Positions 27,642 to 37,525 of a DNA stretch of 64,000 nucleotides are shown here, piece after piece. This stretch comes from Herbaspirillum robiniae (lineage in GTDB: Bacteria; Pseudomonadota; Gammaproteobacteria; Burkholderiales; Burkholderiaceae_D), in NCBI RefSeq assembly GCF_002213415.1, contig NZ_NJGU01000001.1:744001-808000 (forward strand), given 5' to 3'. Position 1 is the first letter of the stretch. Each line of letters opens with the position of its first letter. Both the position numbers and the translations under genes were made by a program. The notes beneath the pieces were generated by a model. It was given only the letters and a program-made list of their open reading frames with translations, searched no databases and was not told the origin of the DNA.

Positions 27642-27784
27642 CCCGCACGCACCATCCCCGCCGGCCCCGCACCATTCCCAAACGGGCGAAGGCCGTCCGG
27701 GAGACGCCGCCGCCCGCATTTTCCCGCCGGCTGATAGTGCCACCGCCCGTTCGGGCTTGGCACAGAAAATGCATGTCTTCGTCA

Positions 27785-27794
27785 ATGTATACAT
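27785..27794. promoter_or_regulatory. GTATAC-centred palindrome, possible GntR/FCD operator
   Basis: ATGTATACAT is a perfect 10-bp palindrome, followed 6 bases later by GTAT, 112 bases upstream of the binding-protein gene. GntR regulators of the FCD group often bind sites with a GTATAC core, and the last gene of this operon encodes one. Confidence 0.5.
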
Positions 27795-27905
27795 CGACGT
27801 ATCCGACCTTGCCCTCACGGTGTTCACCGACTAAATTGGGCCAATGGCCTGTTGTCGCGAGCCCGGTTTTCGATGTGCCCGTCTTGAACTTTCAAAGGAA
27901 AAAGA

Positions 27906-29405
27906 ATGAACAAGCGCGTCCCCCGTCTGCTGTTGTCCGCTCTGTCCACCGCCCTGATGGCCGGCGCCGGCTGGTCCGCCATGGCCGCCACGCTCAACAT
28001 CTCGCTGGATGCCGATCCCGGCAAGCTGGACCCGACCCAGTCGTCCATGCTCAATGAGCGCATCGTCTACCAGAGCATCTTCGACAAGCTGGTGGACCTG
28101 GACGGCGAAGGCAAGATCATCCCCATGCTGGCCGAGCGCTGGACCGTGTCCGACGACCAGAAGACCTACACCCTGTTCCTGCGCAAGGGCGTGAAGTTCC
28201 AGGACGGCACGCCCTTCGACGCCAAGGCGGTCGAATTCAACCTGCTGCGCGGCCAGGAAAAGAACTCGCTGCGCCGCAACGAGCTCAAGTACATCAGCAA
28301 GATCACGGTGGTCGACGAGCACACCATCAAGCTGGAGCTGTCCACGCCGTTCGCGCCCTTCCTCTCCATCCTGACCGACCGCGCCGGCATGATGTCCTCG
28401 CCCGCGGCGGTGAAGAAATTCGGTGACGACTACGTCAACAACCCGGTCGGCACCGGCCCCTTCATCTACAAGGGCCGCCTGAAGGGCGCCACCATCACGC
28501 TGGAGAAGAATCCCAACTACTGGCAGGCCGGCCTGCCCAAGGTGGACGGCGTGGTCTACAAGATCATGCCGGACGTGAACGTGGCCTTCAACAACCTGCG
28601 CAGCGGCCAGGTCGACATCACCAACCGCTTCCCGTACAAGGAAATCACCAACATCGCCGCCGGCGCCAAGTACACCGTGCTCAACAAGCCCTCGCTGGGC
28701 TTCCGCGGCTTCTACATGAACACCGGCAAGCCGCCCTTCGACAAGAAGGAGGTGCGCGAGGCGGTCGACATCCTGATCGACCGCAACGCCATCGCCAAGG
28801 TGGTCTACAACAACGCCGTGGCGCCGGGCCACTCGGCCTTCTCCAAGGCGCAGTTCGCCAACGGCCCCAGCGACGTGCCGCCCAAGGTGGACGTGGCGCG
28901 CGCCAAGGAGCTGCTGAAGGCGGCCGGCAAGGAAGGCGGCTTCTCCTTCAAGCTGACGCTGCCGACCACCGCCGACGAGCTGCAGGCCGGCCAGATGATC
29001 CAGGGCATGCTGCGCCCGGCGGGCATCAACGTGACGCTGGAGAAGACCGAGCTGGCGACCCAGATCGAGAACGGCAAGACCGGCAACTTCGAAGGCCTGT
29101 TCGTGGGCTGGAGCGGCCGCCCCGACCCGGACCAGAACATCTACGACTTCGTCACCACCAACGGCTCGCTGAACTATTCGCACTTCGGCGCCAAGGAAGT
29201 CGACGACATCCTGCAGAAGGCGCGCCTGGAAGGCGACCAGGCCAAGCGCAAGGTCTTCTATGACCAGGCCATGGCGCTGCTGGTCAAGGAAGTGCCCTAC
29301 ATCTACCTGGTGCACGACAACGTGCTGTTCGGCATCTCCAAGGCCGTGCAGGGCTTCCAGTACGTGCCCGACGGCGTGATCCGCACCGCCACCGTCTCCA
29401 AGTAA
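27906..29405 (+). CDS. Periplasmic binding protein of a dipeptide/glutathione-type ABC transporter
   Basis: A 499-residue family 5 solute-binding protein. Signal peptide about 1-27 (AMA-ATLN). Mature part shows LDADPGKLDPTQS, RWTVSDDQKTYTLFLRKGVKFQDG and NNPVGTGPFIYK typical of DppA/GsiB proteins. It lies first in an operon with two permeases, two ATPases, a gamma-glutamyltransferase-like enzyme and a GntR regulator. Ligand is inferred: small peptides, probably gamma-glutamyl compounds because of the adjacent enzyme. Ribosome-binding site AAAGGAAAAAG precedes the start. Confidence 0.92.
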   Translation: MNKRVPRLLLSALSTALMAGAGWSAMAATLNISLDADPGKLDPTQSSMLNERIVYQSIFDKLVDLDGEGKIIPMLAERWTVSDDQKTYTLFLRKGVKFQDGTPFDAKAVEFNLLRGQEKNSLRRNELKYISKITVVDEHTIKLELSTPFAPFLSILTDRAGMMSSPAAVKKFGDDYVNNPVGTGPFIYKGRLKGATITLEKNPNYWQAGLPKVDGVVYKIMPDVNVAFNNLRSGQVDITNRFPYKEITNIAAGAKYTVLNKPSLGFRGFYMNTGKPPFDKKEVREAVDILIDRNAIAKVVYNNAVAPGHSAFSKAQFANGPSDVPPKVDVARAKELLKAAGKEGGFSFKLTLPTTADELQAGQMIQGMLRPAGINVTLEKTELATQIENGKTGNFEGLFVGWSGRPDPDQNIYDFVTTNGSLNYSHFGAKEVDDILQKARLEGDQAKRKVFYDQAMALLVKEVPYIYLVHDNVLFGISKAVQGFQYVPDGVIRTATVSK

Positions 29406-29423
29406 GCGCACGCTCAGCAATGA

Positions 29424-29461
29424 GGCGGCGGCCCGGGAAGCGACGATTCCCGGCCGCCGCC
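29424..29461 (+). promoter_or_regulatory. Intercistronic hairpin behind the binding-protein gene
   Basis: A 15-bp GC stem with one bulged C (GGCGGCGGCCCGGGAA at 29424-29439 with TTCCCGGCCGCCGCC at 29447-29461) without a T-run. Such hairpins protect the 3' end of binding-protein mRNA and lower read-through to permease genes. A similar hairpin is at 43034-43063 in the second peptide operon. Confidence 0.75.
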
Positions 29462-29481
29462 GTCCAGCCCTCTCGCCAGAC

Positions 29482-30420
29482 ATGCAAAAACTGCTGAAAC
29501 GCCTCCTGCTCTCCATCCCCACGCTGATCCTGGTCAGCATCGTGGTGTTCTCGCTGCTGGCCGTGCTGCCGGGCGATCCGGTGGCCGCCATCCTCGGCAT
29601 GGAAGCCACGCCTGAAGCGGCCGCCGCGCTGCGCCTGAAACTCGGCCTCGACGATCCGCTGCTGGTGCAGTACGGACGCTGGCTGTGGGCCGTGCTGCAC
29701 GGCGACCTCGGCCGCTCCTTCATCGACAACACGCCGGTGGCCGACGCCCTCTGGCAGCGCCTGCCGGTGACCATCGAGCTGGCCATCGGCAGCTTCATCG
29801 TGGCCATCGCCATCGCGGTGCCGGCCGGCATCCTCTCGGCCGCCCGTCCGCGCGGCGCGGCCAATGCCGTGGGCACCTTCATCGCCCTGTTCGGCATGTC
29901 GGTGCCGCACTTCTGGCTGGGCATGATGTTCATCATCCTGTTCTCGGTGCACCTGGGCTGGCTGCCGGCATCGGGCTTCGTCCCGCTCTCGGAGGACTGG
30001 CGCGCCAACCTGCTCACCATGATCATGCCGATGGTCGCCACCGGCCTGCGCGAATCGGCCATCCTGATGCGCATGGTGCGCAGCAGCCTGCTGGAAGTGC
30101 TCAACGAAGACTACATCCGCACCGCCTTCTCCAAGGGCCTGCGCGACTGGCAGGTGGTGCTGGGCCACGGCCTGCGCAACGCCATGATCCCGGTGGTCAC
30201 GGCCAGCGGCCTGATGGTCTCGGGCACGCTGGGCGGCCTGGTCATCACGGAGAGCATCTTCGGCATCCCAGGCATGGGCAAGATGATCGTGGACGCCATC
30301 TTCCAGCGCGACTACGTCACCGTGCAAGCCGGCGTGCTCGCCGCCACCGTGCTGGTGGTGATCGTCAACCTGTGCGTCGACCTGCTCTACAGCGTGATCG
30401 ATCCGCGCATCGCCCGTTGA
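29482..30420 (+). CDS. ABC transporter permease, DppB/GsiC type
   Basis: 312 residues, six membrane helices, first half of the channel. The N-terminal MQKLLKRLLLSIPTL and LPGDPVAAI, and the EAA loop (EDYIRTAFSKGLRDWQVVLGHGLRNAMIP in part) with GLR contact site for the ATPase are family hallmarks. It follows the binding-protein gene after an intercistronic hairpin. Confidence 0.93.
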   Translation: MQKLLKRLLLSIPTLILVSIVVFSLLAVLPGDPVAAILGMEATPEAAAALRLKLGLDDPLLVQYGRWLWAVLHGDLGRSFIDNTPVADALWQRLPVTIELAIGSFIVAIAIAVPAGILSAARPRGAANAVGTFIALFGMSVPHFWLGMMFIILFSVHLGWLPASGFVPLSEDWRANLLTMIMPMVATGLRESAILMRMVRSSLLEVLNEDYIRTAFSKGLRDWQVVLGHGLRNAMIPVVTASGLMVSGTLGGLVITESIFGIPGMGKMIVDAIFQRDYVTVQAGVLAATVLVVIVNLCVDLLYSVIDPRIAR

Positions 30421-30455
30421 TCCCAAACCCGCGCCGACCACCAACGCCATCCGCC

Positions 30456-31388
30456 ATGAACCCGATCCTCCACGAAGCCCCCAAGACGCCCGGCGACGCA
30501 GCGCCTGCCGCCGCGCCCTCACCGGCGGCGCCGATGCCGATGCCGGCGGCGCAACGCTTTCGCACCCTGCGCCGCTTCGCCGACAACCGCCTGGCCACCG
30601 TCGGCGCGGCCATCATCCTGCTGCTGATCCTGCTGGCGATCGCCGCGCCGCTGCTGGCGCGCTACGACCCCATCTTCGACCAGGACTACGGCAACATCCT
30701 GGCCGGCCCCTCGGCCGCGCACTGGCTGGGCACCGACGACCTCGGGCGCGACATCTACACGCGCATGCTGTACGGCTCGCGCATCTCGCTGCAGGCCGCG
30801 CTGATCTCGGTCGGCCTGGCCTTCTCGCTGGGCGTGCCCATCGGCATCGTCAGCGGTTACTACCGCGGCGCGGTGGACGCGGTGGTGATGCGGGTGGTCG
30901 ACGCGCTGCAGGCCTTCCCTTCGCTGATCCTGGCGCTGGCCCTGGCCGCGGCGTTGGGCGGCGGCTTCTACAACGCCATGGTGGCGGTGGGCATCGGCTT
31001 CACCTCGTCCTTCGTGCGCCTGGCGCGCGGCCAGGCGATGACCATCCGCAACCTCGACTACGTGATGGCGGCGCGCTCCATCGGCGCCGGCAACCTGCGC
31101 ATCATGTGGCGCTACGTGCTGCCCAACGCGCTGGCGCCGCTGGTGATCCAGGCCACCTTCGCCATGGGCACGGCGATCATCGCCGAGGCCGGCCTGTCCT
31201 ACCTCGGCCTGGGCGCGCGCCCGGAAGACCCGAGCTGGGGCTCCATGCTGCACATCGCCCAGGGCTACCTGAACACCAACCCGACGCTGGCCATGTGGCC
31301 GGGCCTGGCGATCTTCCTGGTGGTGCTGGGCTTCAACCTGCTGGGCGACGGCATCCGTGAAGTGTTCGACCCCAAACTGAGCCGCTGA
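30456..31388 (+). CDS. ABC transporter permease, DppC/GsiD type
   Basis: 310 residues. A Pro/Ala-rich cytoplasmic N-terminus of about 35 residues is followed by six helices, the periplasmic HWLGTDDLGRDIYTRMLYG segment and the EAA loop AARSIGAGNLRIMWRYVLPN. The start at 30456 is 35 bases after the DppB-like stop; the open frame continues upstream as a shadow of that gene. It forms the heterodimeric channel with the previous product. Confidence 0.93.
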   Translation: MNPILHEAPKTPGDAAPAAAPSPAAPMPMPAAQRFRTLRRFADNRLATVGAAIILLLILLAIAAPLLARYDPIFDQDYGNILAGPSAAHWLGTDDLGRDIYTRMLYGSRISLQAALISVGLAFSLGVPIGIVSGYYRGAVDAVVMRVVDALQAFPSLILALALAAALGGGFYNAMVAVGIGFTSSFVRLARGQAMTIRNLDYVMAARSIGAGNLRIMWRYVLPNALAPLVIQATFAMGTAIIAEAGLSYLGLGARPEDPSWGSMLHIAQGYLNTNPTLAMWPGLAIFLVVLGFNLLGDGIREVFDPKLSR

Positions 31389-31398
31389 GGACGCAACG

Positions 31399-32358
<960 letters not shown>

Positions 32359-32368
32359 AAGGCGAAAC

Positions 32369-33319
32369 ATGAACATGCCCCTGTTGGAAGTCACCGGTCT
32401 CAAAAAGCACTTCGGCGCGCCCGGCAGCGCCGCGGTGAAGGCGGTCGACGACGTATCGTTTTCCATCGCCGAAGGCCAGACCCTGGGCCTGGTCGGCGAA
32501 TCCGGTTGCGGCAAGTCCACCACCGGGCGCAGCGTGCTGCGCCTGATCGAGCCCAGCGCCGGCAGCGTGCGCTTCATGGGCCGCGAACTGACCATCCTGC
32601 CCGCCGGCCAGCTGCGCGCCATGCGCCGTCACATGCAGATGGTGTTCCAGGACCCGTACGCCTCGCTGAACCCGCGCATGACCATCGGCGAGGTGCTGGA
32701 AGAGCCGCTGATCGTGCACAAGCTGCACGACCGCGCCACCCGCCGCCGCCTGGTGGCCGAGGCGCTCGACATGGTGGGACTGAACCCGTCCTACGCCGCG
32801 CGCCACCCGCATGAATTCTCCGGCGGCCAGCGCCAGCGCGTGGGCATCGCCCGCGCCATCATCACGCGCCCCAAGCTGGTGGTGGCCGACGAGGCGGTAT
32901 CGGCGCTGGACGTATCGATCCAGGCGCAGATCCTCAACCTGCTCAAGGACCTGCAAAAGGAACTGGGCCTGACCTATCTCTTCGTCTCGCACGACCTGGC
33001 GGTGATCCGCCACGTCAGCGACACCATCGGCGTGATGTACCTGGGCCGCATGGTGGAGCTGGGCACGCGCGAGGAGATCTACGCCAACCCGCGCCATCCC
33101 TATACGCAGGCGCTGCTCTCGGCCATCCCGCGCGAGCATCCCGGCCAGAAGCGCGAGCGCATCGTGCTGCAGGGAAGCATTCCCAACCCGGCCGCGCCGC
33201 CTGCGGGCTGCCACTTCCACCCGCGCTGCCCGTCCTGCATGGAAGTCTGCAAGACCGCAGCGCCCACGCCGGTGAAGGTCAGCGCAGGCCAGACCGTGGC
33301 CTGCCACCTGTACCGATAA
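32369..33319 (+). CDS. ABC transporter ATP-binding protein, DppF type
   Basis: 316 residues. Walker [11 protein letters not shown]-loop VFQDPYASLNPRMT, signature [15 protein letters not shown], Walker B VVADEAVSALD and VSHDLAV. The C-terminal region again has the Cys set (GCHFHPRCPSCMEVC). It begins 10 bases behind the DppD-like gene. Note that in this operon the two ATPases are separate genes, whereas in the second operon they are one fused protein. Confidence 0.94.
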   Translation: MNMPLLEVTGLKKHFGAPGSAAVKAVDDVSFSIAEGQTLGLVGESGCGKSTTGRSVLRLIEPSAGSVRFMGRELTILPAGQLRAMRRHMQMVFQDPYASLNPRMTIGEVLEEPLIVHKLHDRATRRRLVAEALDMVGLNPSYAARHPHEFSGGQRQRVGIARAIITRPKLVVADEAVSALDVSIQAQILNLLKDLQKELGLTYLFVSHDLAVIRHVSDTIGVMYLGRMVELGTREEIYANPRHPYTQALLSAIPREHPGQKRERIVLQGSIPNPAAPPAGCHFHPRCPSCMEVCKTAAPTPVKVSAGQTVACHLYR

Positions 33320-33364
33320 AATATCGCCAGCCCACCAGACACACCGACAACACGAGAGACCGAC

Positions 33365-34984
33365 ATGCCCAGCTTCCCCGAATTCAACAGCAACCACTAT
33401 CCCTACATGTCCCGCCGCAGCGCCGTCTACGCGCGCCGCGGCATGGTCGCGACCTCGCAGCCGCTGGCCGCCCAGGCCGGCCTGGAAGTGCTGCAGAAAG
33501 GCGGCAACGCCATCGACGCGGCGATTGCCGCGGCGGCCGCGCTGACCGTGGTCGAGCCCACCGCCAACGGCATCGGCGGCGATGCCTTCGCCCTGGTCTG
33601 GCATGGCGGCAAGCTGCACGGCCTCAACGCCAGCGGCCCGGCGCCGCAATCCATCTCGGCGGAAAAGCTCAGCGCCGCCGGCCACAAGGAAGTGCCGAAA
33701 TACGGCGCCCTGCCGGTGACCGTGCCGGGCACGCCCAGCGCCTGGGCGGCCATGGCCAAGCGCTTCGGCCGCCTGCCGCTGACGCAGTCCATGGCCGGCG
33801 CCATCGCGCTGGCGCAGGATGGCTTCCCGGTTTCGCCGGTGGTGGCGCACGCCTGGCAGGTGGCGCACAAGAACTTCAGGCGCGAGTTCAAGGAATCGCA
33901 TTTCCAGTCCTGGTTCGACACCTTCTCCATCGACGGCCGCGCGCCCGAGGCCGGCGAACTGTGGCGCTCGGCCGGCCACGCCGCCACGCTGGCCGCGATC
34001 GCCGCCGACAACGCCGAGAGCTTCTACCGCGGCGCGCTGGCCGAGAAGACCGCCGCCTTCATCCGCCAGGCCGGCGGCTACATGGACGTGTCGGACCTGG
34101 CCGACTACCAGCCTGAATGGGTCAACCCCATCGGCGTGAACTACCGCGGCTACGACGTCTGGGAGATCCCGCCCAATGGCCACGGCATGGTGGCGCTGAT
34201 GGCGCTGAACCTGCTGAAGGCCTACGACTTCTCCGAGCGCGACACGCTGGCCACCTACCATCGCCAGATCGAGGCCATCAAGCTGGCCTACGCCGACGGC
34301 CTGGCCCACATCGCCGACCCGGCGCACATGAAGGTCACCGTCGAGCAGCTGCTGTCGGAAGCCTACGCCGACGAACGCCGCAAGCTCATCGGCAAGCGCG
34401 CCACGCTGCCGGTGGCGGGAGACCCGTCGCGCGGCGGCACGGTCTATCTCTGCACCGCCGACGCCGAGGGCAACATGGTGTCCTTCATCCAGAGCAACTA
34501 CATGGGCTTCGGCTCCGGCCTGGTGGTGCCCGGCACCGGCATCTCGCTGCACAACCGCGGCAACAACTTCACGCTGGAAGCCGGCCACCCCAACATCCTC
34601 GGCCCCGGCAAGCGCCCCTACCACACCATCATCCCCGGCTTCATGAGCCGCGACGGCCAGCCGGTCGGGCCGTTCGGCGTGATGGGCGGGTTCATGCAGC
34701 CGCAGGGCCATGTGCAGATGGTGATGAACACCGTGGACTTCGGGCTCAACCCGCAGGCCGCGCTGGACGCGCCGCGCTGGGAATGGGAGAAAGGCAACAA
34801 GGTCAGCATCGAGCACACCACCGCCGAACACCTGTTCCGCGGCCTGGCGGGCCTGGGCCATGAGGTTTCGTGGTCGGGCAACCAGCTGGGCTTCGGCCGC
34901 GGCCAGATCATCTGGCGCAATGACGCCGGCGTGCTGTGCGGCGGCACCGAGCCGCGCACCGACGGCTGCGTCGCCGCCTGGTAA
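33365..34984 (+). CDS. Gamma-glutamyltransferase-family protein (YwrD-like)
   Basis: 539 residues, an Ntn-hydrolase that cleaves itself and then hydrolyses gamma-glutamyl bonds (glutathione, gamma-Glu peptides). N-terminal part: GMVATSQPLAAQAGLEVLQKGGNAIDAA region and GIGGDAFA. The nucleophile is predicted as Thr359 in GGTVYLCTADAEGN, followed by SNYMGFGSG. No signal peptide is seen, so unlike E. coli GGT it acts in the cytoplasm, after uptake by the transporter encoded just upstream. The catalytic surroundings (GGTVYL in place of TTHFS) are those of the YwrD branch. Confidence 0.88.
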   Translation: MPSFPEFNSNHYPYMSRRSAVYARRGMVATSQPLAAQAGLEVLQKGGNAIDAAIAAAAALTVVEPTANGIGGDAFALVWHGGKLHGLNASGPAPQSISAEKLSAAGHKEVPKYGALPVTVPGTPSAWAAMAKRFGRLPLTQSMAGAIALAQDGFPVSPVVAHAWQVAHKNFRREFKESHFQSWFDTFSIDGRAPEAGELWRSAGHAATLAAIAADNAESFYRGALAEKTAAFIRQAGGYMDVSDLADYQPEWVNPIGVNYRGYDVWEIPPNGHGMVALMALNLLKAYDFSERDTLATYHRQIEAIKLAYADGLAHIADPAHMKVTVEQLLSEAYADERRKLIGKRATLPVAGDPSRGGTVYLCTADAEGNMVSFIQSNYMGFGSGLVVPGTGISLHNRGNNFTLEAGHPNILGPGKRPYHTIIPGFMSRDGQPVGPFGVMGGFMQPQGHVQMVMNTVDFGLNPQAALDAPRWEWEKGNKVSIEHTTAEHLFRGLAGLGHEVSWSGNQLGFGRGQIIWRNDAGVLCGGTEPRTDGCVAAW

Positions 34985-34997
34985 GGACCCGCCCATC

Positions 34998-35810
34998 GTG
35001 AAAAGCCTCGCCGCCCCCGCCGCCAGCGTGCACGAGACCGCCGAACCGCCCGCCGGGCGCGAGGACGGCGAAGAAGGCTCGTCGCGCAGCGGTTCGCTGC
35101 CGGAGTATGTCTATGCCCGCCTGCGGGAGGACATCTTCGACATGCGCCTGCTGCCGGGCGACCAGATCACCGAGACCGAGATCGCCGCCTACTTCAAGGT
35201 CTCGCGCACGCCGGTGCGCCAGGCCCTGCAACGCCTGCAGGGCGACGGCCTGATGCAGGGCTATGTGCGCGGCGGCTGGGAAGTGGTGCCGATGGACTTC
35301 AAGCGCTTCTCCGACCTCTACGAGATGCGCAAGCTGATCGAAACCCACGTGGTGCGGCGGCTGTGCACCCGGGATCCGGCGCATCCGCTGGACCTGTCGT
35401 GCATCGAAGGGCTGCGCCGGGTCTGGTGCGTGCCGGGCTCGGCGCGCGAGCTGGACGGCCCGAAGGCGTCGCTGCTGGACGAGCAGTTCCACCAGACGCT
35501 GGTGCGCGCGGCCGGCAACCAGGAGATGGCCGACGCCTTCGACCGCCTGACCGACCGCATCCGCATCGTGCGGCGCCTGGACTTCCTCTATGGCGACTGC
35601 CTGCATTCCACCTACGAGGAGCATGCCGCCATCCTCGACTGTATCGCCGCCGGCGACGCCGACGAAGCGGTGCGCCGTATGGGCGAGCACATCGACGGCA
35701 GCCATGCCGAGGTCAACCAGATCACGCTGCACCGCCTGCACAGCGCGCGCGCCACGTCGACCACCAAACCGCCGCCGTACGTGGCGGTGCGCGTGCGCCG
35801 CCAGTTCTGA
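34998..35810 (+). CDS. GntR-family regulator with FCD domain
   Basis: A 270-residue regulator, starting with GTG at 34998, 13 bases after the upstream gene; no ATG lies between there and the DNA-binding domain. The winged helix (LPEYVYARLREDI, TETEIAAYFKVSRTPVRQALQRL) is preceded by an unusual acidic tail of 35-40 residues. The FCD effector domain follows, with the metal ligands Asp/His in LLDEQFHQTLVRAAGN and the later EEHAAIL and MGEHID. It probably senses a peptide-derived ligand and controls its own operon. Confidence 0.87.
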   Translation: MKSLAAPAASVHETAEPPAGREDGEEGSSRSGSLPEYVYARLREDIFDMRLLPGDQITETEIAAYFKVSRTPVRQALQRLQGDGLMQGYVRGGWEVVPMDFKRFSDLYEMRKLIETHVVRRLCTRDPAHPLDLSCIEGLRRVWCVPGSARELDGPKASLLDEQFHQTLVRAAGNQEMADAFDRLTDRIRIVRRLDFLYGDCLHSTYEEHAAILDCIAAGDADEAVRRMGEHIDGSHAEVNQITLHRLHSARATSTTKPPPYVAVRVRRQF

Positions 35811-35880
35811 GGCGCGCCTGAAGGCGCCGAAGCGCTGTGTTAGGCTTTCCGCTTTCGCAAAGTACACAGGAGAGACGGTG

Positions 35881-36777
35881 ATGAAAGTCGCGGTGATGGG
35901 CGCAGGCGCGGTGGGATGCTATTACGGCGGCATGCTGGCGCGGGCCGGACACGAGGTGGTGCTGGTGGGACGTCCGCAGCACGTGGAGGCCTTCAACGGC
36001 GCCGGCCTGCGGCTGGAAGCGCAAAGCTTCGATGAAACCATTCCCGTGCGGGCCGACACCGATGCCGCCATCGTCGCGGGCGCCGACCTGGTGCTGTTCT
36101 GCGTCAAGTCGACCGACACCGAAACCGCCGGCGCCCAGCTGAGCGCGCACTTGAGGCCCGACACCCTGGTGCTGACGCTGCAGAACGGCACCGACAACGC
36201 CGAGCGCCTGCGCGCCGTCATCCCGCAGCCGGTCGCCGCCGCGGTGGTCTACGTGGCCACCGAAATGGCCGGCCCCGGCCATGTGAAGCACCACGGCCGC
36301 GGCGAACTGGTGATCGAACCCGCCGCGCGCAGCCGGAAAGCCGCCGACGCGCTGATCGCCGCAGGCGTGCCTACCGAGATCTCCGACAACGTGCGCGGCG
36401 CGCTGTGGGTCAAGCTGATCCTCAACTGCGCCTACAACGCGCTGTCGGCCGTGACCCGGCTCCCTTACGGCAAGATCGTGCAAAACCCGGGTGTGCCCGA
36501 GGTGATCCGCAACCTGGTGGCCGAGTGCCGCGCCGTGGCGGCCGCCGATGGCGTCACGCTGCCGGGCGACGTGGACGCGGCGGTGCGCAGGATCGCCGAG
36601 ACCATGCCCACGCAGTACTCCTCCACCGCGCAAGACCTGGCGCGCGGCAAGACCAGCGAGATCGACCACCTGAACGGCTTCATCGTGCGCCGCGGCCAGG
36701 CGCTGGGCGTGGCCACGCCGGTCAACCTGACCATGCATACGCTGGTGAAGCTGGTGGAGGCAAAACAGGCGGCGTGA
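35881..36777 (+). CDS. panE: 2-dehydropantoate 2-reductase
   Basis: 298 residues. An NADPH-binding Rossmann motif GAGAVGCYYGG at the N-terminus, LQNGTDNAE, the substrate Lys in ALWVKLILNCAYNALSA, and the C-terminal helical domain SSTAQDLARGKTSEIDHLNG with the catalytic Glu/Asn/Ser set. The family includes several paralogues per genome; PanE works in pantothenate synthesis, but a different 2-oxoacid is possible. It is 70 bases after the GntR gene and may be read on from it, but has its own AGGAGA site. Confidence 0.85.
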   Translation: MKVAVMGAGAVGCYYGGMLARAGHEVVLVGRPQHVEAFNGAGLRLEAQSFDETIPVRADTDAAIVAGADLVLFCVKSTDTETAGAQLSAHLRPDTLVLTLQNGTDNAERLRAVIPQPVAAAVVYVATEMAGPGHVKHHGRGELVIEPAARSRKAADALIAAGVPTEISDNVRGALWVKLILNCAYNALSAVTRLPYGKIVQNPGVPEVIRNLVAECRAVAAADGVTLPGDVDAAVRRIAETMPTQYSSTAQDLARGKTSEIDHLNGFIVRRGQALGVATPVNLTMHTLVKLVEAKQAA

Positions 36778-36805
36778 GGAGCCGTTGCCCCGGCGCCGGT
36801 TCAAA

Positions 36806-36824
36806 GACGCCGGGTCCCGGCGTC
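36806..36824. repeat. Short palindrome between panE and marR
   Basis: GACGCCGGGTCCCGGCGTC: 9-bp perfect arms with a 1-base centre. No T-run follows. It shares the CCGGGTCCCGGC core with the longer inverted repeat at 52426-52541 and may be a reduced member of the same family. Confidence 0.5.
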
Positions 36825-36913
36825 GTTTGCCATGCCTCGACACCGGCCAAACCACTGCCGGGCGGAAATTAGTAACATGGGTTATCATTTCAGCCTCACC
36901 CAAAAGGCCAGCA

Positions 36914-37414
36914 ATGAGCGACAGCTTCACCCCCTACGAATCGGCGATCAAATCGATCTCGAAGCGCTTTTCCCGCGCCCCGGTACGCGAAGCCGTGCTC
37001 ACGCGCCTGCTCATGCACATGGGGAGCAACCTCAGCGTGCACTTCGACGCCGAGCTCAAGGAGCACGGCCTGAACTACACCACCTGGACCTCGCTGGTGG
37101 TGCTCTACAGCCAGCCCGAAGGCCGCATGCTGCCCTCCGAGCTGGCCACCTACATCCTCACCTCGCGCACCCACTGTTCGCGCATCGCCGACGAGCTCGA
37201 CAAGAAAGGCTTCGTCCAGCGCATCGCCAGCGAGACCGACCGCCGCGAGGTGCACCTGCAGCTGACCGCCAAGGGCACCGCCTTCGTCCAGGAGCACCAT
37301 CCGGCTCGTCGCAAGCAGTACCGCGACCTGTGGTCGGCCTTCAGCGCCGAGGAAATGACGCAGTTCGAAAGCCTGCTGCGCAAGCTGCTGGTGCAGCTGG
37401 ACGACAAGCAATAG
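36914..37414 (+). CDS. MarR-family regulator of the downstream efflux gene
   Basis: 166 residues. Winged helix with LPSELATYILTSRTHCSRIADELDKKGF and the wing ASETDRREVHLQLT. The start at 36914 (MSDSFTPYE) was chosen because upstream frame shows no domain. It precedes an EmrB-type exporter gene on the same strand by 111 bases, with a 20-bp palindrome overlapping the probable promoter, so it most likely represses the exporter and responds to its substrate (aromatic acids or drugs are typical). Confidence 0.9.
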   Translation: MSDSFTPYESAIKSISKRFSRAPVREAVLTRLLMHMGSNLSVHFDAELKEHGLNYTTWTSLVVLYSQPEGRMLPSELATYILTSRTHCSRIADELDKKGFVQRIASETDRREVHLQLTAKGTAFVQEHHPARRKQYRDLWSAFSAEEMTQFESLLRKLLVQLDDKQ

Positions 37415-37466
37415 CGCACACGCGACGGCGGCCCTGCCTCATCGGGTCGCCGATTTTTTTGACCAT

Positions 37467-37486
37467 ATAGTGACATACGTCACTAT
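37467..37486. promoter_or_regulatory. MarR operator upstream of the EmrB-like gene
   Basis: ATAGTGACATACGTCACTAT: 8-bp perfect arms around ATAC. It overlaps a TTGACC (37459-37464) that could be the -35 box, and lies 40 bases upstream of the exporter start. Confidence 0.8.
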
Positions 37487-37525
37487 CACCAAGGTAACTA
37501 ATAACAGGCCCCGGGCCGCAGCATC

